Shown here in pieces: positions 12,538 to 22,627 of a stretch of 25,986 bases of DNA. The first letter of the stretch is position 1. Each line of letters begins with the position of its first letter. This DNA comes from a virus, in IMG/VR virus record IMGVR_UViG_3300044617_000210, positions 1 to 25,986 of that record. One strand, given 5' to 3'. The notes under the pieces were generated by a model. It searched no databases, was not told the origin of the DNA, and saw nothing but the letters and a program-made list of their open reading frames with translations. The position numbers and the translations under genes are program-made.

Positions 12538-13682
12538 CCCGACAAAGTGCCGGAAGTCGTTGACGACTGGCCGGAGAAGCGTGCACGTTCACGCGACTGC
12601 ATCTTCTTCACCCGCTGACCGGCCTGAGCGTCGATACCGAACTCGCCCTTCACCACGTCACGGTCAGAAACCCGCTCTTGGTCAATGCCTGACAGTCGGC
12701 GCGTCGAACGCGCCAGCCCGCCGATAGCATCGAACTGCGACCGCAACGTCCGCTCATCACCGAACGTGAGATCACCGATCTGCTCAGCAAGGCTCGTGTC
12801 ACCCATAGAGCCAAGGTCAATGCCCTGGCCACGAGCCACACCAGTAGCGAAGCCTGCGTTCACGCGGCGCTGCACCACCTCAAGAGCAGTCTCCGGTGCC
12901 AGTACATAGCCCAACATGTCCGACATGCCCACCCCATACAGGCCCACCAGGCTGTTCTTGATGTTCGGGTCAGCGTTGTCAATGACCTTCTTAGCCTGGC
13001 CGATACGTCCATCCACCTCGGTAGCGGACACATCCCCACCGATAAGGGTGGCAAGTTTGTCGCGGCTGTAGTAGTCGCCAGTCAAGCCGTACTTGCGCAT
13101 CGTGGACTTGATGGCATCCTCAGAAGACAGATACTCCGCTTCCGAAAGTGCGTTGTATCCATTCTTGATGCGGTCAGCGTTCCCTCTGAATCGCGTCTTG
13201 TAAGCCTCAGTGCCGCGCAAGCGAGACACGATGATGTTCGTGTTCGTGCCCCACTCTTTGATCAGTCCCGAAACGGTAGGGATGAGTTCCTCAAGCCCGT
13301 ACTGGCTAAGCAGGTCCGTCAGATACGACTCGGCGGTCTGCCGGTCACGCTGCTCCTTAGCCTCACGCTCACGCTTATCCGACTCGGACTCGTAGCCCTC
13401 CACATCGAACGGCACCCACACTTGGCCATTCCAGTAGAAGTCTTTGCCGGGCACGACAGGCTTAGGCGGAATCTCGCCAGTCTCAGGTTCCGTGTCGCCA
13501 TCCGATAGGGCTTGCGGCAGCGGAACTAGCGCCGCACCACCATGAGACTGCAGCACCCACTGCATACCGTCAGGAGCAGGCCCAAGTTCCTCAAGCGTCC
13601 ATGCCTCAGAAACACCCTGCACTGGCTTAGGGTCCGGCTTCGGCTTCTTGTCGTTCTTCGGGGGATTCCTATCTTTAGCCAC
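12525..13682 (-). CDS. Putative internal virion protein (385 aa)
   Basis: A helical, charged protein. A lysine/proline-rich N-terminus (about 1-25) leads to a short region with DFYWNGQVWVPFD. A charged helix follows near residues 95-115 (SDKREREAKEQRDRQTAESY), then a long helical body. The C-terminal segment (DRDVVKGEFGIDAQAGQRVK, then SRERARFSG) precedes a Ser/Gly tail. I recall similar endings (RDLI.GEF....A...L..LK.RE...F) in virion proteins of other actinobacterial phages. It is probably packaged in the head and ejected or part of an inner core. GTG at 13682 lies after AGGGG. Function is inferred from order and composition. Confidence 0.55.
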   Translation of the reverse strand: MAKDRNPPKNDKKPKPDPKPVQGVSEAWTLEELGPAPDGMQWVLQSHGGAALVPLPQALSDGDTEPETGEIPPKPVVPGKDFYWNGQVWVPFDVEGYESESDKREREAKEQRDRQTAESYLTDLLSQYGLEELIPTVSGLIKEWGTNTNIIVSRLRGTEAYKTRFRGNADRIKNGYNALSEAEYLSSEDAIKSTMRKYGLTGDYYSRDKLATLIGGDVSATEVDGRIGQAKKVIDNADPNIKNSLVGLYGVGMSDMLGYVLAPETALEVVQRRVNAGFATGVARGQGIDLGSMGDTSLAEQIGDLTFGDERTLRSQFDAIGGLARSTRRLSGIDQERVSDRDVVKGEFGIDAQAGQRVKKMQSRERARFSGQSSTTSGTLSGGGI

Positions 13683-13684
13683 GT

Positions 13685-14893
13685 CTAACCCCTAAACCCG
13701 AACGAGCGAAGGATTCCCTCACCAATATCCGTGTACATGGACATAGCGTTGTCAGTCTGCTGCCAGTCGTCAGTGCTACGCACTTCCTGCTCAAACTCAT
13801 ACCGCGTCATGGGACGCGCCTTGCCATCCTCACCGCGCCGCTGCATAGCCCGCTGCACCAGTGGATCGTCGAAGTCAACGTCCTCAATAGTCCGCTCAAG
13901 CAAGTTAGCCATTACTGAGCGGAAGTCCATGGCGATCTCCGAGGCATCCATTCCGCGAGCGAAATCATCGGCATAGCCGCCGTAAGTCACAGACAAGCGG
14001 TTGTCCCGATACCACTGCTTCAACTCGTCAATCGTCGTGCCGCCCGTCTGGATCTGGTCGATGTACCCATCCAGTGTTTCGCTCTGCACGACAAGTCCGT
14101 TAGCGGAAAACCAGTTCGCCAGCGTGGTGCGCAAGCGCCCACGCTCACCACCGCCCGTGAACTCCTCAGAGCCCGGCTCGGTCACCTCAGCGTCATCATC
14201 GGCAGGCTTGCGATTGTCCGTGATCCACCTGCGGACACGGCGAGCCACCGCCATTTGATCGTTCTCTTCACCCGCATAGATCAGTTCGACAGCCAGTTCC
14301 TCGGCAGCGGCCTGATCCAACTGGCCGCCAGCCTCAGCAGTGAAGAACTCCGATATGCGAGTAACTGTGCGCTCCACACGCTTGAGCCAGTTAGACTCGT
14401 TGTTCTCCTTGTAGCGGTCAAGGTCAGCGGCGATCTCAGTGTTTGTTCGCTTACCGAAAGCGGTATCCGCGATCAGTTCCTCAAACTTTGCAAACAGTGT
14501 TTGCTCTGTGACCTTGCCACGGGCCAGCATGTCCGACAGTCTCCGGAAAACCTCACGCAACTCCGGATACGCCCGGATCAGTTCCATTGTGAAGCCGGAC
14601 TTGTCTACGATCTCACTGACCGTGGCTCGGTCATTCACGTAAACTTCGTCACGAGCCGTGTTGGCTTCCTTACGGCTGTACTCCTTGCGGACAGCCTCAT
14701 AGAACAAGTCACGGGCAGCCTTGTTCTTTAGGTCCGCCTCCGTGTAGCCATACTTACGGAGCAGCCGCTTGCGAGTATCAGCGTCCTCAAGAACATCAGG
14801 CACGCCGTCAGCGTTCTTATCCCACTTGCGGGAAGCCCCAGTCGCAGTGCCACTTGCAGGGGTGCCGCTGTTAGGAACTACCTGATCAGCCAC
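13685..14893 (-). CDS. Putative internal virion protein (402 aa)
   Basis: A mainly helical protein. A low-complexity start (about 1-30) is followed by KYGYTEADLKNKAARDLFYE and a long helical body with an acidic linker near 225-240. The C-terminal region contains GMDASEIAMDFRSVMANLLE, VDFDDPLVQRAMQ, and TRYEFEQEVRSTDDWQQTDN. This C-terminal domain is one I recall from phage virion proteins of unknown function in the same gene neighbourhood. The GTG start at 14893 overlaps the end of the 296-aa gene by 8 bases. A core or ejection protein is inferred. Confidence 0.55.
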   Translation of the reverse strand: MADQVVPNSGTPASGTATGASRKWDKNADGVPDVLEDADTRKRLLRKYGYTEADLKNKAARDLFYEAVRKEYSRKEANTARDEVYVNDRATVSEIVDKSGFTMELIRAYPELREVFRRLSDMLARGKVTEQTLFAKFEELIADTAFGKRTNTEIAADLDRYKENNESNWLKRVERTVTRISEFFTAEAGGQLDQAAAEELAVELIYAGEENDQMAVARRVRRWITDNRKPADDDAEVTEPGSEEFTGGGERGRLRTTLANWFSANGLVVQSETLDGYIDQIQTGGTTIDELKQWYRDNRLSVTYGGYADDFARGMDASEIAMDFRSVMANLLERTIEDVDFDDPLVQRAMQRRGEDGKARPMTRYEFEQEVRSTDDWQQTDNAMSMYTDIGEGILRSFGFRG

Positions 14894-15776
14894 TAAACAT
14901 GCCCCTCTTCTGCAAGTACTGCATCATCAAGTCAGCAGACTGTGAGCCAATCGTGTACTCGTTGTAATCCTTAGAATCACGCAGCGACTCCTGCAAGGCT
15001 GCAGTGCGGCCCTCAGCACCAAGGCCACCCTCCACCACCTGCACAGGGTTGCCCTTGTCGTCCACGTCCATGCGCACCGTCTGCGGACTGGACATTTCCA
15101 GTTCAGTCAGCGACTTGTAGTACGTCTTGAACTCACGATCCGTGACAGTGCGGCCAAGCATCTGCAGGCTCAACTGGTTGATCACCGCGCGAGCATCCTC
15201 GGGGTTCGTCAAGTTCACAGACCCGACAGAACCACCACCACCGAAGCCACCGCCACCGCCATACGAGTAGGACCCACTCCCACCCGACTGATCATCACCA
15301 AGGCTGACCCTGCCATCGGCAAGATCAGCCAGCAGAAGATCCGTGGGGGAGTAGTTCCTGCCAAAGCCGGTTTCGTATGCGGAGCGAGCCGCATACTCGT
15401 CAAAGACGGAGTTCACGTTAGACATGCCACCGCGCTCCTGCGCAACCGCATTGAACAGATCCCACTGCCAGCGCGGCAACGTGTTGACAAGATTGCCGCC
15501 TTGAGCCGTCGTGACCGGCACATAGTGGTAATACTGGCTGTAGTGCGTGTACATGCCAGGGCGAGCAGCGCCCTTAGGCCATGTCTGCAGGTTCTCCACA
15601 ATGGGTGTGCCCATGGCCACCTGGCCACGGTTAGCCGCTGCACTAGCCGTTGAACTGGGAGAATAGCCACCAGGCACATTCGGGTACGTGGAGACTGTCT
15701 CGCGGTTCTGTGCCGCTTCCTTGCGCTTCTGATACTCCGACCTGTCAGCCGAAGTAGGAACGTCGCCCCTAGCCAC
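14886..15776 (-). CDS. Putative virion protein (296 aa)
   Basis: An N-terminal polar half (about 1-120) contains many Tyr/Pro/Gln residues (TWPKGAARPGMYTHYSQYYHY). A glycine/serine linker follows near 165-190 (SGGSGSYSYGGGGGFGGGG). The C-terminal helical domain has AVINQLSLQMLGRTVTDREF and KDYNEYTIGSQSADLMMQYL. The frame extends to an ATG at 15791, but GTG at 15776 with GGAGGG five bases upstream is better and overlaps the previous stop by 8 bases. The bipartite layout with a flexible linker suggests an adaptor inside the particle. Function unknown. Confidence 0.6.
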   Translation of the reverse strand: MARGDVPTSADRSEYQKRKEAAQNRETVSTYPNVPGGYSPSSTASAAANRGQVAMGTPIVENLQTWPKGAARPGMYTHYSQYYHYVPVTTAQGGNLVNTLPRWQWDLFNAVAQERGGMSNVNSVFDEYAARSAYETGFGRNYSPTDLLLADLADGRVSLGDDQSGGSGSYSYGGGGGFGGGGSVGSVNLTNPEDARAVINQLSLQMLGRTVTDREFKTYYKSLTELEMSSPQTVRMDVDDKGNPVQVVEGGLGAEGRTAALQESLRDSKDYNEYTIGSQSADLMMQYLQKRGMFSG

Positions 15777-18700
15777 CGAAGCCCTCCACATCCCAGTTCT
15801 TCGACAGCGCCTTCGTCAACGTGTAGACGATGGTGCGGGCCGAATCCTCATCCACTACCTCAAGACCGGCAAGCCACGACGACACCGTGGCATCCCACGC
15901 TTCCTTGATCAGCGGTGACTCCTCAGCGAAATCCATGCTGTAATCAGTGCGCGCCCGGTTCATGTCATTCATGGCGTCAAGGTATGACTCAATCAGGCTC
16001 ATCGTTTCCTGAGCCTTACCGTTGCCGCGCGTAGCCAATTCACGGCCAGCCGTCACAATCTGATTAGCCTCGTCAATCCAGTCATCCCGGTCCTTCTGCT
16101 CGCGCAGATTCAAGCGCGTTTCAAGCCCCGAGAACTGGGTGACGAGCGCCCGCTTTGTGTCCTGCCAGGCAGTCTCAGCCAACGCATACTGCTCGTTGAT
16201 AGAGCCGTCAGGGTTGTACTTGGCGACACCGGCAGTGTCGGCCTCAAAGTCAGACTTGCTCAGAAGATACTGCTGGTAGGCGTACTGCGTGACAAGTTCA
16301 GTCCCGTACTGCTCAAGATCCTTGAACTCCGATGCATTGAACATCTGCATCGCCTTGTACGACTTGTACGACTCTTCGCCCGTGTTCGGGGCGAACACCG
16401 TCACACCGTTCGGCACCGTGTCCCACAGGTCACGGTTCTGTCGAATGTAATCGACATTCCCCGACAGGGGCTCCACGAAGCCGTACTCGGAACCCTTGCG
16501 TCGCGTCACCATGAACGCACCCGAGTTCGGGTTGGCCGCAGTCCACGAAATGTAGGCGTCCTCCCACGTCCTGCCGTTATCCGTGGACGCCGTGATGGCG
16601 TCCCGCAGGGCAGGAACCAGGGACTCCCAGCCAGCCTCACGGGCAGCAATCGTGAGATTGTCGTCCATGTACTGCGGCGAAGCCGGAGCCATAGTTCCGA
16701 AGATCAGCGACAGTAACGAAACTTGAATCGTGTGCCGGTCAAGATCCGCAAGGAACTTGCTGGCATTGTCACCCGTCACCCACTCTTCGGCAGTGGGTGC
16801 AAGACCGGCAGCAGCCATCAACATAAATGTCTTCATGGCAATCTTGTTGCCAAACGTGCCAGGCGGCTGACCGCCATACAGGGTGCCGCCCAGTGTGGCC
16901 AACTTCTTGAAGTTGGGGGGAAGTGCCGAGTACAGACTGGACGCGAACTCTCCGCCTAGCCCATCGTATGCCGACTCCACTGTGGTGTCAGCCGCGATAT
17001 CACCGAACAGGTTGGACTCAATCTGCTTGGCCGTGTCCTCGGACACCTGAGCGAACTCAGGAAGGTTCAAGAACTCAGTGAACATCGGCAAGCGGCGAAT
17101 GAGAGGCTGCAGGGACACTGCAGCCCACGGGCTTGACAGTGTGGGAATCCACTGGTTCGGGTCAGCCGAAGGGCTGATCCACTGCACGTTGCCACCGAAA
17201 GCGACCGGGGCTTGCGCGAACTTCGCATCCACGCCGATAGCAGCCAGGTGCGTCAATGCCGCACGGCTGAACGGGTACATGAAGTACGAGTTGCCGTACT
17301 GGTCATTGTTCACGAACCCGAAGTCCTGGCTGGCCTGCCACGCGAGGGTGGCCTTCCAGTAGGCAATCGGATCGTTCTTGCCCACACGGATTAGGCGTCT
17401 ACCGAAGTCCTCTACGGCGCGGTAGTAGCGGGCAATATTGCGCACACTCCACGCGAGTTGCGTGCGCGTCGCCGGATTGTCCACATACGCCATTGTCAGG
17501 TTGTAGGCACGCTCAGCCGCCAGGTCCGTAATCATCCGGTCGGCCTGGGCCTCACCGAAAATCTTGGCGTACTTGAGGCGCAGCGGCTCCAACTGGTAGG
17601 CGGCATCAAGGTAGTTGCCGTACCACAGGGGCTCACGGGTCATGCGGGCCAGCGAGCGGCCCATCGTTTCCCACGCCCAGTTCGTGAACCGCTCATACCC
17701 GCCACGAGTGGCAGGAAGTAGCGCAGGCTCACCCCGGTACACAAGGATCGACTCAGGTGCATCGAACGTGCCATCCATGAAGTCCATGTCGTGCACGACA
17801 GACTTCTGCTCAGCGTCATCCCAAATACGGAAGTACGCCCCGCCCTTATCGTCCTCGGTGCGCAGCGCCTTCCACAGCGACTCATTCCACTGGCCCCTGC
17901 GGGTAGTGAAAGTGGAAGCCATATCCGTGAGCAGGTCTTCCACGAACTTGAGTTCACCGTCTGTGGCGATCTTGCGGAACCGGGATGCGAACATAGGCCA
18001 GTCCTTGCCACGCCTCGCCTCAGCCAGCACCTCTTCCACGATCTCACGCATAGCAAGACCATTAGATGCACCAGCAGCGTTGTACGCCTCCCAGAAGCGG
18101 GGCAAGCGTTCAAGGGCAGCCTGACCAAGCCGACCGTTACCGACGATGAACTGCAAATGCTGCATCATCGCTCGCGCCTGATTCTCATTCAGACGCCCGC
18201 CGACACGCTCAGTCGTGTATCCGGCATCGAAGAAGATGCGCCGGAAAACCTCACCCTCAATGATGGTGTAGTCACCCATGTCATCAACGGCAGGGAACGT
18301 TCCGTCCGCAAGGTGCCGTGAAGTTTCGGCAGCATTGTCGCGGTAGATCGTGCCGTACTCAGACTTGAGGAGGCGTTCAGTGGCAGCCATGGCTTGCTGC
18401 TGACGTGGCGACAGTTCCGGAATATCCGCACCTCGGCGCAGACGAACAGGGATACCGCGCAGTTCCTTGTCCACGACCAGCATCAACTTGTTCCGAAGAA
18501 TGGCCTTGACCTGCAGGTCAGCAGCAGCCTCACGGCCACCCTCAGCAGCGAGCAGGCGCTCCTGCTTCGACGTGGTAGGCACGAGCCACTGCGAGAACCG
18601 GGCAGCCATATTGTCGTTGACGCGACCGCTCACCGCATCGCGTGACACGCGATCCGAAAGCCGCACAAGCGAAGTGCGAACGAAGCCGAGTTTCTGGTTG

Positions 18701-21700
18701 GCTCCGACCTTGTTGCTCTTCTCAAGATGCTGCAGCACATTAGCGGCACGCTTGAGCCGATCCTCAGCAACCCGCAGATCACGCTTGTCGATCTCACCGT
18801 TATCAAACTTCAAGCGAGCCGCATCAAGTTCCTCGGCAGCCTTCTTGCGATCCAGTGTCGCTGCACGCAGGCGCATGTCGTCACGAGCCGAAGCCTCACG
18901 AACCGTCTGGCTCAGTTTCCGGCCACGGGCAAAGTTGCCGACAGTGCCGCCAGTGAGCGCATACAGGCCCACATCCTCAACACCGTTACGCAACTGGAAG
19001 CGAGGCCCACCCAGGGTGCCCAGCACCCAGGCGTCCACGATGAGGGATGACACGTTGTTGCTGAACAGCAGCGCGTTGAGCATGGACTTGCGGGCCGTGT
19101 AACGATCTAGTGCGGCAAAGTTCGGCATCCATGCCACCGGACTTGTCTGCCCGATGTACTGCGCTGACGACAGTTCCCCACCCGCGTGCATACTGGGGGA
19201 CACGTAGGTGCGCAGTGCCCCACCTGGCTGACGGGCTTCCTTCTCAAGCGTGCGGGCAATAGTGGACACCGACTCCACAGGCGGGATGTCCTCACCAGCG
19301 GCCTTGGCTGCCTTAGCGGCTGCCTGCTGCTGGGCGTGAATGTCGTTAGCGGCCTTCTCAATGTCACGCATGACACCGCCGTGCCGGGCCACACTGAATG
19401 GTGCATGCAACTCACGGGAAGCAATACCCGTGACACGCTCAAGAACCTCGGCCTCCACCTCGGGAGCCACAAGGTGCATGCCATTAGCGCGCAGAGAACT
19501 GCGCACAATACCCGTGTACGCCACCATGCGAGCGTTCTCACTGGCACCGATCCAGAAGTCCTTGAACAGTGTGGCTGCAGCATGGTCGATGCCAGCCCAA
19601 CGCATGATCTGATACACCTTGTCCGCATCAGAAGCGTCAGCCGTCACGATGCCGAAACGTGAGTCAGGGAGCGTGGCACCTAGGCGACGCCAGCGATCCA
19701 CCTTCGCCACGACAGCCTCACTGAACGTGAGGTCGCCCCGTCCGAAGTACCAGCCACGGCGGCGATAGCCTTTGCGATCAGTGCCCAAGGCGGACGTTAG
19801 GCGCTCCCGGCTGCCGTAGGCGGTGACGAAGCGGTCAAGGAACCGGGCAACAGCAGTGCGCTGCCCACCGGAATCCATGGCCACGAAGTCACTCAGGCGT
19901 GCACCCACAAGGTCTGCGATGTCCTCGCTTCCCAAAGCCGTGAACAGCGCCTCGGTGCGCTCATCAGCGTTCATGGTGCGCCACTCAGGCACCACGTCAT
20001 CAAGCAGTTTCTCCATGCGGGCCACGCCGGGGCCGCCACGAGACATCACTGAACTGCCCAGGATTTTCCCCGACAGGGAGGCGAACGCCTCCGATGTGCG
20101 AGACATATGGGGCATCATGAGGGTGCGCTTCGGCCCCTGCGCAGCCTTCTGCATGCCTTCCGCACGCGCGGCATCCCACACGCGCTCAGGGTTGGGACGG
20201 GCAGCGCGAGCGGCCCGAGTTGCCTCCTGTCGCGCCTGCGCTCCGTACTGGCTCAGGAACTCAGCGCCCCGCTTGGACGGGTCAATAAATGGGAAGTTCA
20301 CGGGCTGGCCCTTGGCCAACTTCTCCGCAGTGTCAAGATCGTCGTAGAAGCGGGCCCAATCGTCAGCCGTGTAGAGTTTCCACTTCCTGCCCAGTTGAGC
20401 GAGGCCAGCGGAACCGTATAGGGCTTCACGCTTGATAAAGCGATTCAGCCGACTCTGAGCGTTCTTTTGCGCGGCCAGATTGGTGCCTTCGCGGACATCA
20501 TCCACAGCCTTGAGGGCCGCACCGAAACTGTCATACCAGCGGCGCACAGCCTTATCCCCACGGATAGCCGTCGCAACACTGCCACCGAATTGGTTAGCGT
20601 TTGCCGCCCAACGTGCAGCCTGCAGGCCCTTGACGATCGTGCCGCCGTACAGCAGCGGGTCCATGACGAACCACGACGATACGTTCGCCACGTCGCGTGT
20701 CGTGGAAAAGGCGAGGTTCTGCAGGTCGTTGTCAGGGTCCGGCTCAAGGCCAAACGTCTGCGCATACAAGTTGCCCCAGTTGCCCTGATCCAACGCAGCA
20801 ACCTCAACGAACAGGCTCGCGGCTGTGCGGTCACCGCCCGTGTCCGTGCCGTTGATCATCTGGTTGATCAACGCCTGCGCGTTTGGGTCGGACTCGTGAA
20901 GTCGCAGAAAGTTCTGCATGGCGTTCGGGTCTTCCGACTGCGTGGCCATGTAGAAGTCAACAGCAAGATCCACCGCGAAGTCACCGTACTCGGTGCGCAG
21001 CCCACTGAGGCCCTGCTGATTCAGTGCACCCGGTGCGGCACTGTCCCAAGCCTGTCGAAGCAGACCGAGCACTCCGCCCTCTTGCTCAGACCGAGGCGCA
21101 GCCGTCGTGTCCAGCAGTCCCGTGTCACCTTCTACCGCAGCGAACGGACTAACCGTGCGCAGCAGAATGTTTCCCGCACGTGACGCTTGAACGGAATACT
21201 GAAGCGGCACCATTAGTGCGTTCAGTATCGAATTGAAGCCCGTCATCAGGAGGTTCTCCTCCTCGCCCTCCACGGGCGCGGCAGAAGCAGCCTGAGCACC
21301 AACGCTCTCACCACGCACCGTGTCGGGTGTACCACCGCGAGTACCGGCAGCGCCACGAGCATTGGCGGCCTGCTCAGCGGCAGCGGCATGCTGCTTGCGC
21401 TCCTCGTCCACCAATGCAGCGACAAGCACACGCTGACGCGGGGGAAGGACTGAAACGATTTGCAGAGCCTTGTACTGCAGGCCCATCGTCAACAGTTCCG
21501 CAACCGTCTGCGACGTGCGCTTCGCGTAAAAGACTTCGGTGGCGTTAGCCACATCGCCCGGCTTCAAACCCTCTTCGGCAAGAGCCGACAGGGCACCAGG
21601 CGCATTATTGGTCAGCCATGCCACCTGCTCCCAGTAACCCTGCGGGGCGGCAAGGCCACCCCAGTTCGGGTAGCGGCCCGGAGTGGGGGAGTCATAGTCA

Positions 21701-22182
21701 GCCGACTGCGACTCCGCATCAGCACGCGACTCACCGGAGTAGTACGCCTTCTCCGTGGCCGACAACTGATCCGGCACGTACCCGCCGTCAGCGGAACGTG
21801 TGCCGTTCAAGAGTCCTTGCAGGAACTCGGCCTGTCGCTCCGCTGAATCAGCCAGCGACAAGCCACGAGCACCAAAGGGACGAAGCATGTTTGCGGCACG
21901 CCGAGCCTCAGTAATGCGCTGCTCAAGGCGATCCGCCGTAGACATATGCACCGTTCCCGGCGCGTACAACATGGGGTTCTGCGTGACCGGACGGTACCGG
22001 GCAGGACCCATCGGGATCGGGGCCGTCTGCATGAACACAGGGTCCATGGATGCAGTGGGGAACTCCATCGTGGAGGTCTGCTGGATGCGGCCCACCACAC
22101 CAAGGTTCGATGCGCCAGTCACATACGCAGGAGGATTCTTGCTCTCCTGATTCGCTCGCTCTTTGCGAGTGTATTCAGCCAC
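15769..22182 (-). CDS. Giant virion-associated / ejection protein (2137 aa)
   Basis: By far the largest gene here (6.4 kb). Visible features: a Pro/Gln-rich N-terminus; Ala-rich helical stretches; a probable coiled coil near residues 1095-1165 (RKKAAEELDAARLKFDNGEI); a hydrophobic/aromatic segment near 1625-1680 (NSYFMYPFSRAALTHLAAIG); and helical C-terminal repeats. There is no signal peptide, no regular tape-measure periodicity and no convincing polymerase or lysozyme motif. It lies among putative internal proteins in a phage without a visible long-tail module. I therefore infer a head-packaged ejection protein, analogous in role to T7 gp16 or other giant internal proteins. The GTG start shares one base with the upstream stop (TAGTG). 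An enzyme domain too divergent to see is possible. Confidence 0.6.
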   Translation of the reverse strand: MAEYTRKERANQESKNPPAYVTGASNLGVVGRIQQTSTMEFPTASMDPVFMQTAPIPMGPARYRPVTQNPMLYAPGTVHMSTADRLEQRITEARRAANMLRPFGARGLSLADSAERQAEFLQGLLNGTRSADGGYVPDQLSATEKAYYSGESRADAESQSADYDSPTPGRYPNWGGLAAPQGYWEQVAWLTNNAPGALSALAEEGLKPGDVANATEVFYAKRTSQTVAELLTMGLQYKALQIVSVLPPRQRVLVAALVDEERKQHAAAAEQAANARGAAGTRGGTPDTVRGESVGAQAASAAPVEGEEENLLMTGFNSILNALMVPLQYSVQASRAGNILLRTVSPFAAVEGDTGLLDTTAAPRSEQEGGVLGLLRQAWDSAAPGALNQQGLSGLRTEYGDFAVDLAVDFYMATQSEDPNAMQNFLRLHESDPNAQALINQMINGTDTGGDRTAASLFVEVAALDQGNWGNLYAQTFGLEPDPDNDLQNLAFSTTRDVANVSSWFVMDPLLYGGTIVKGLQAARWAANANQFGGSVATAIRGDKAVRRWYDSFGAALKAVDDVREGTNLAAQKNAQSRLNRFIKREALYGSAGLAQLGRKWKLYTADDWARFYDDLDTAEKLAKGQPVNFPFIDPSKRGAEFLSQYGAQARQEATRAARAARPNPERVWDAARAEGMQKAAQGPKRTLMMPHMSRTSEAFASLSGKILGSSVMSRGGPGVARMEKLLDDVVPEWRTMNADERTEALFTALGSEDIADLVGARLSDFVAMDSGGQRTAVARFLDRFVTAYGSRERLTSALGTDRKGYRRRGWYFGRGDLTFSEAVVAKVDRWRRLGATLPDSRFGIVTADASDADKVYQIMRWAGIDHAAATLFKDFWIGASENARMVAYTGIVRSSLRANGMHLVAPEVEAEVLERVTGIASRELHAPFSVARHGGVMRDIEKAANDIHAQQQAAAKAAKAAGEDIPPVESVSTIARTLEKEARQPGGALRTYVSPSMHAGGELSSAQYIGQTSPVAWMPNFAALDRYTARKSMLNALLFSNNVSSLIVDAWVLGTLGGPRFQLRNGVEDVGLYALTGGTVGNFARGRKLSQTVREASARDDMRLRAATLDRKKAAEELDAARLKFDNGEIDKRDLRVAEDRLKRAANVLQHLEKSNKVGANQKLGFVRTSLVRLSDRVSRDAVSGRVNDNMAARFSQWLVPTTSKQERLLAAEGGREAAADLQVKAILRNKLMLVVDKELRGIPVRLRRGADIPELSPRQQQAMAATERLLKSEYGTIYRDNAAETSRHLADGTFPAVDDMGDYTIIEGEVFRRIFFDAGYTTERVGGRLNENQARAMMQHLQFIVGNGRLGQAALERLPRFWEAYNAAGASNGLAMREIVEEVLAEARRGKDWPMFASRFRKIATDGELKFVEDLLTDMASTFTTRRGQWNESLWKALRTEDDKGGAYFRIWDDAEQKSVVHDMDFMDGTFDAPESILVYRGEPALLPATRGGYERFTNWAWETMGRSLARMTREPLWYGNYLDAAYQLEPLRLKYAKIFGEAQADRMITDLAAERAYNLTMAYVDNPATRTQLAWSVRNIARYYRAVEDFGRRLIRVGKNDPIAYWKATLAWQASQDFGFVNNDQYGNSYFMYPFSRAALTHLAAIGVDAKFAQAPVAFGGNVQWISPSADPNQWIPTLSSPWAAVSLQPLIRRLPMFTEFLNLPEFAQVSEDTAKQIESNLFGDIAADTTVESAYDGLGGEFASSLYSALPPNFKKLATLGGTLYGGQPPGTFGNKIAMKTFMLMAAAGLAPTAEEWVTGDNASKFLADLDRHTIQVSLLSLIFGTMAPASPQYMDDNLTIAAREAGWESLVPALRDAITASTDNGRTWEDAYISWTAANPNSGAFMVTRRKGSEYGFVEPLSGNVDYIRQNRDLWDTVPNGVTVFAPNTGEESYKSYKAMQMFNASEFKDLEQYGTELVTQYAYQQYLLSKSDFEADTAGVAKYNPDGSINEQYALAETAWQDTKRALVTQFSGLETRLNLREQKDRDDWIDEANQIVTAGRELATRGNGKAQETMSLIESYLDAMNDMNRARTDYSMDFAEESPLIKEAWDATVSSWLAGLEVVDEDSARTIVYTLTKALSKNWDVEGFGG

Positions 22183-22613
22183 TACAGACCCCGCTGCTGC
22201 AGAATCAGCGCCAGGGTTTCAAACTCGCCCGTAGTGTCTCGCGCGGCCAGGCGCATAAGGACGTTACTCGGGCGCTCACCGCCCTGACCAAGTGAAGGGC
22301 CAGGACCCGGCCCAAGTACCGCCCCTGACGTGACCGGCTCCTCCGGTCGCTGCGTGGGGGAGAACAGCGGCGTCGCCTGCTCCTCCACCATGCGAGGCTG
22401 CGATTGACGTGCACGTCGTACACCCGCTGCAGCGTTGTCTGTCTCTGCCATAGGCGCTGCGGTTTGCATGTCATAGAAATCCTGCCCGTCCCCATACGGC
22501 ATGCCGGAGGCGTACCGTGCGGGCTGACCGTCAGTGCGCTGGGACAAAGCACCCGGCCCACTCACCGGGGCCGGGTTACTGGGGGTGCGCATCCCACCAT
22601 GACCATTAGCCAT
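22182..22613 (-). CDS. Conserved phage protein (RTPSNPAPVSGPGALS family)
   Basis: A 143-aa Pro/Gly-rich protein beginning MANGHGGMRTPSNPAPVSGP. It continues SQRTDGQPARY, DFYDMQTAAPMAE and SPTQRPEEPVTSGAVLGPGP, with a C-terminal helix (RLAARDTTGEFETLALILQQ). I recognise this family from actinobacteriophage structural operons, where it sits near the portal and large virion genes, but know of no experimental function. The frame reaches a TTG at 22631; ATG at 22613 is chosen for its AGGGGAG site and for the family's MANGHGG start. Likely a mostly disordered assembly or packaging accessory. Confidence 0.75.
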   Translation of the reverse strand: MANGHGGMRTPSNPAPVSGPGALSQRTDGQPARYASGMPYGDGQDFYDMQTAAPMAETDNAAAGVRRARQSQPRMVEEQATPLFSPTQRPEEPVTSGAVLGPGPGPSLGQGGERPSNVLMRLAARDTTGEFETLALILQQRGL

Positions 22614-22627
22614 GCGTTTGGCTCCCC

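Noticed and set aside
15769-22182. Virion RNA polymerase, as in phage N4, for the giant protein
   Set aside because: The capsid resembles N4gp56 proteins, which made this attractive, but I could not find single-subunit polymerase motifs (catalytic aspartates, a motif-B K...YG pattern, HDS).
15769-22182. Tape-measure protein
   Set aside because: The length would fit, but the sequence lacks long regular helical periodicity, and no tail tube or tail chaperone genes are nearby.
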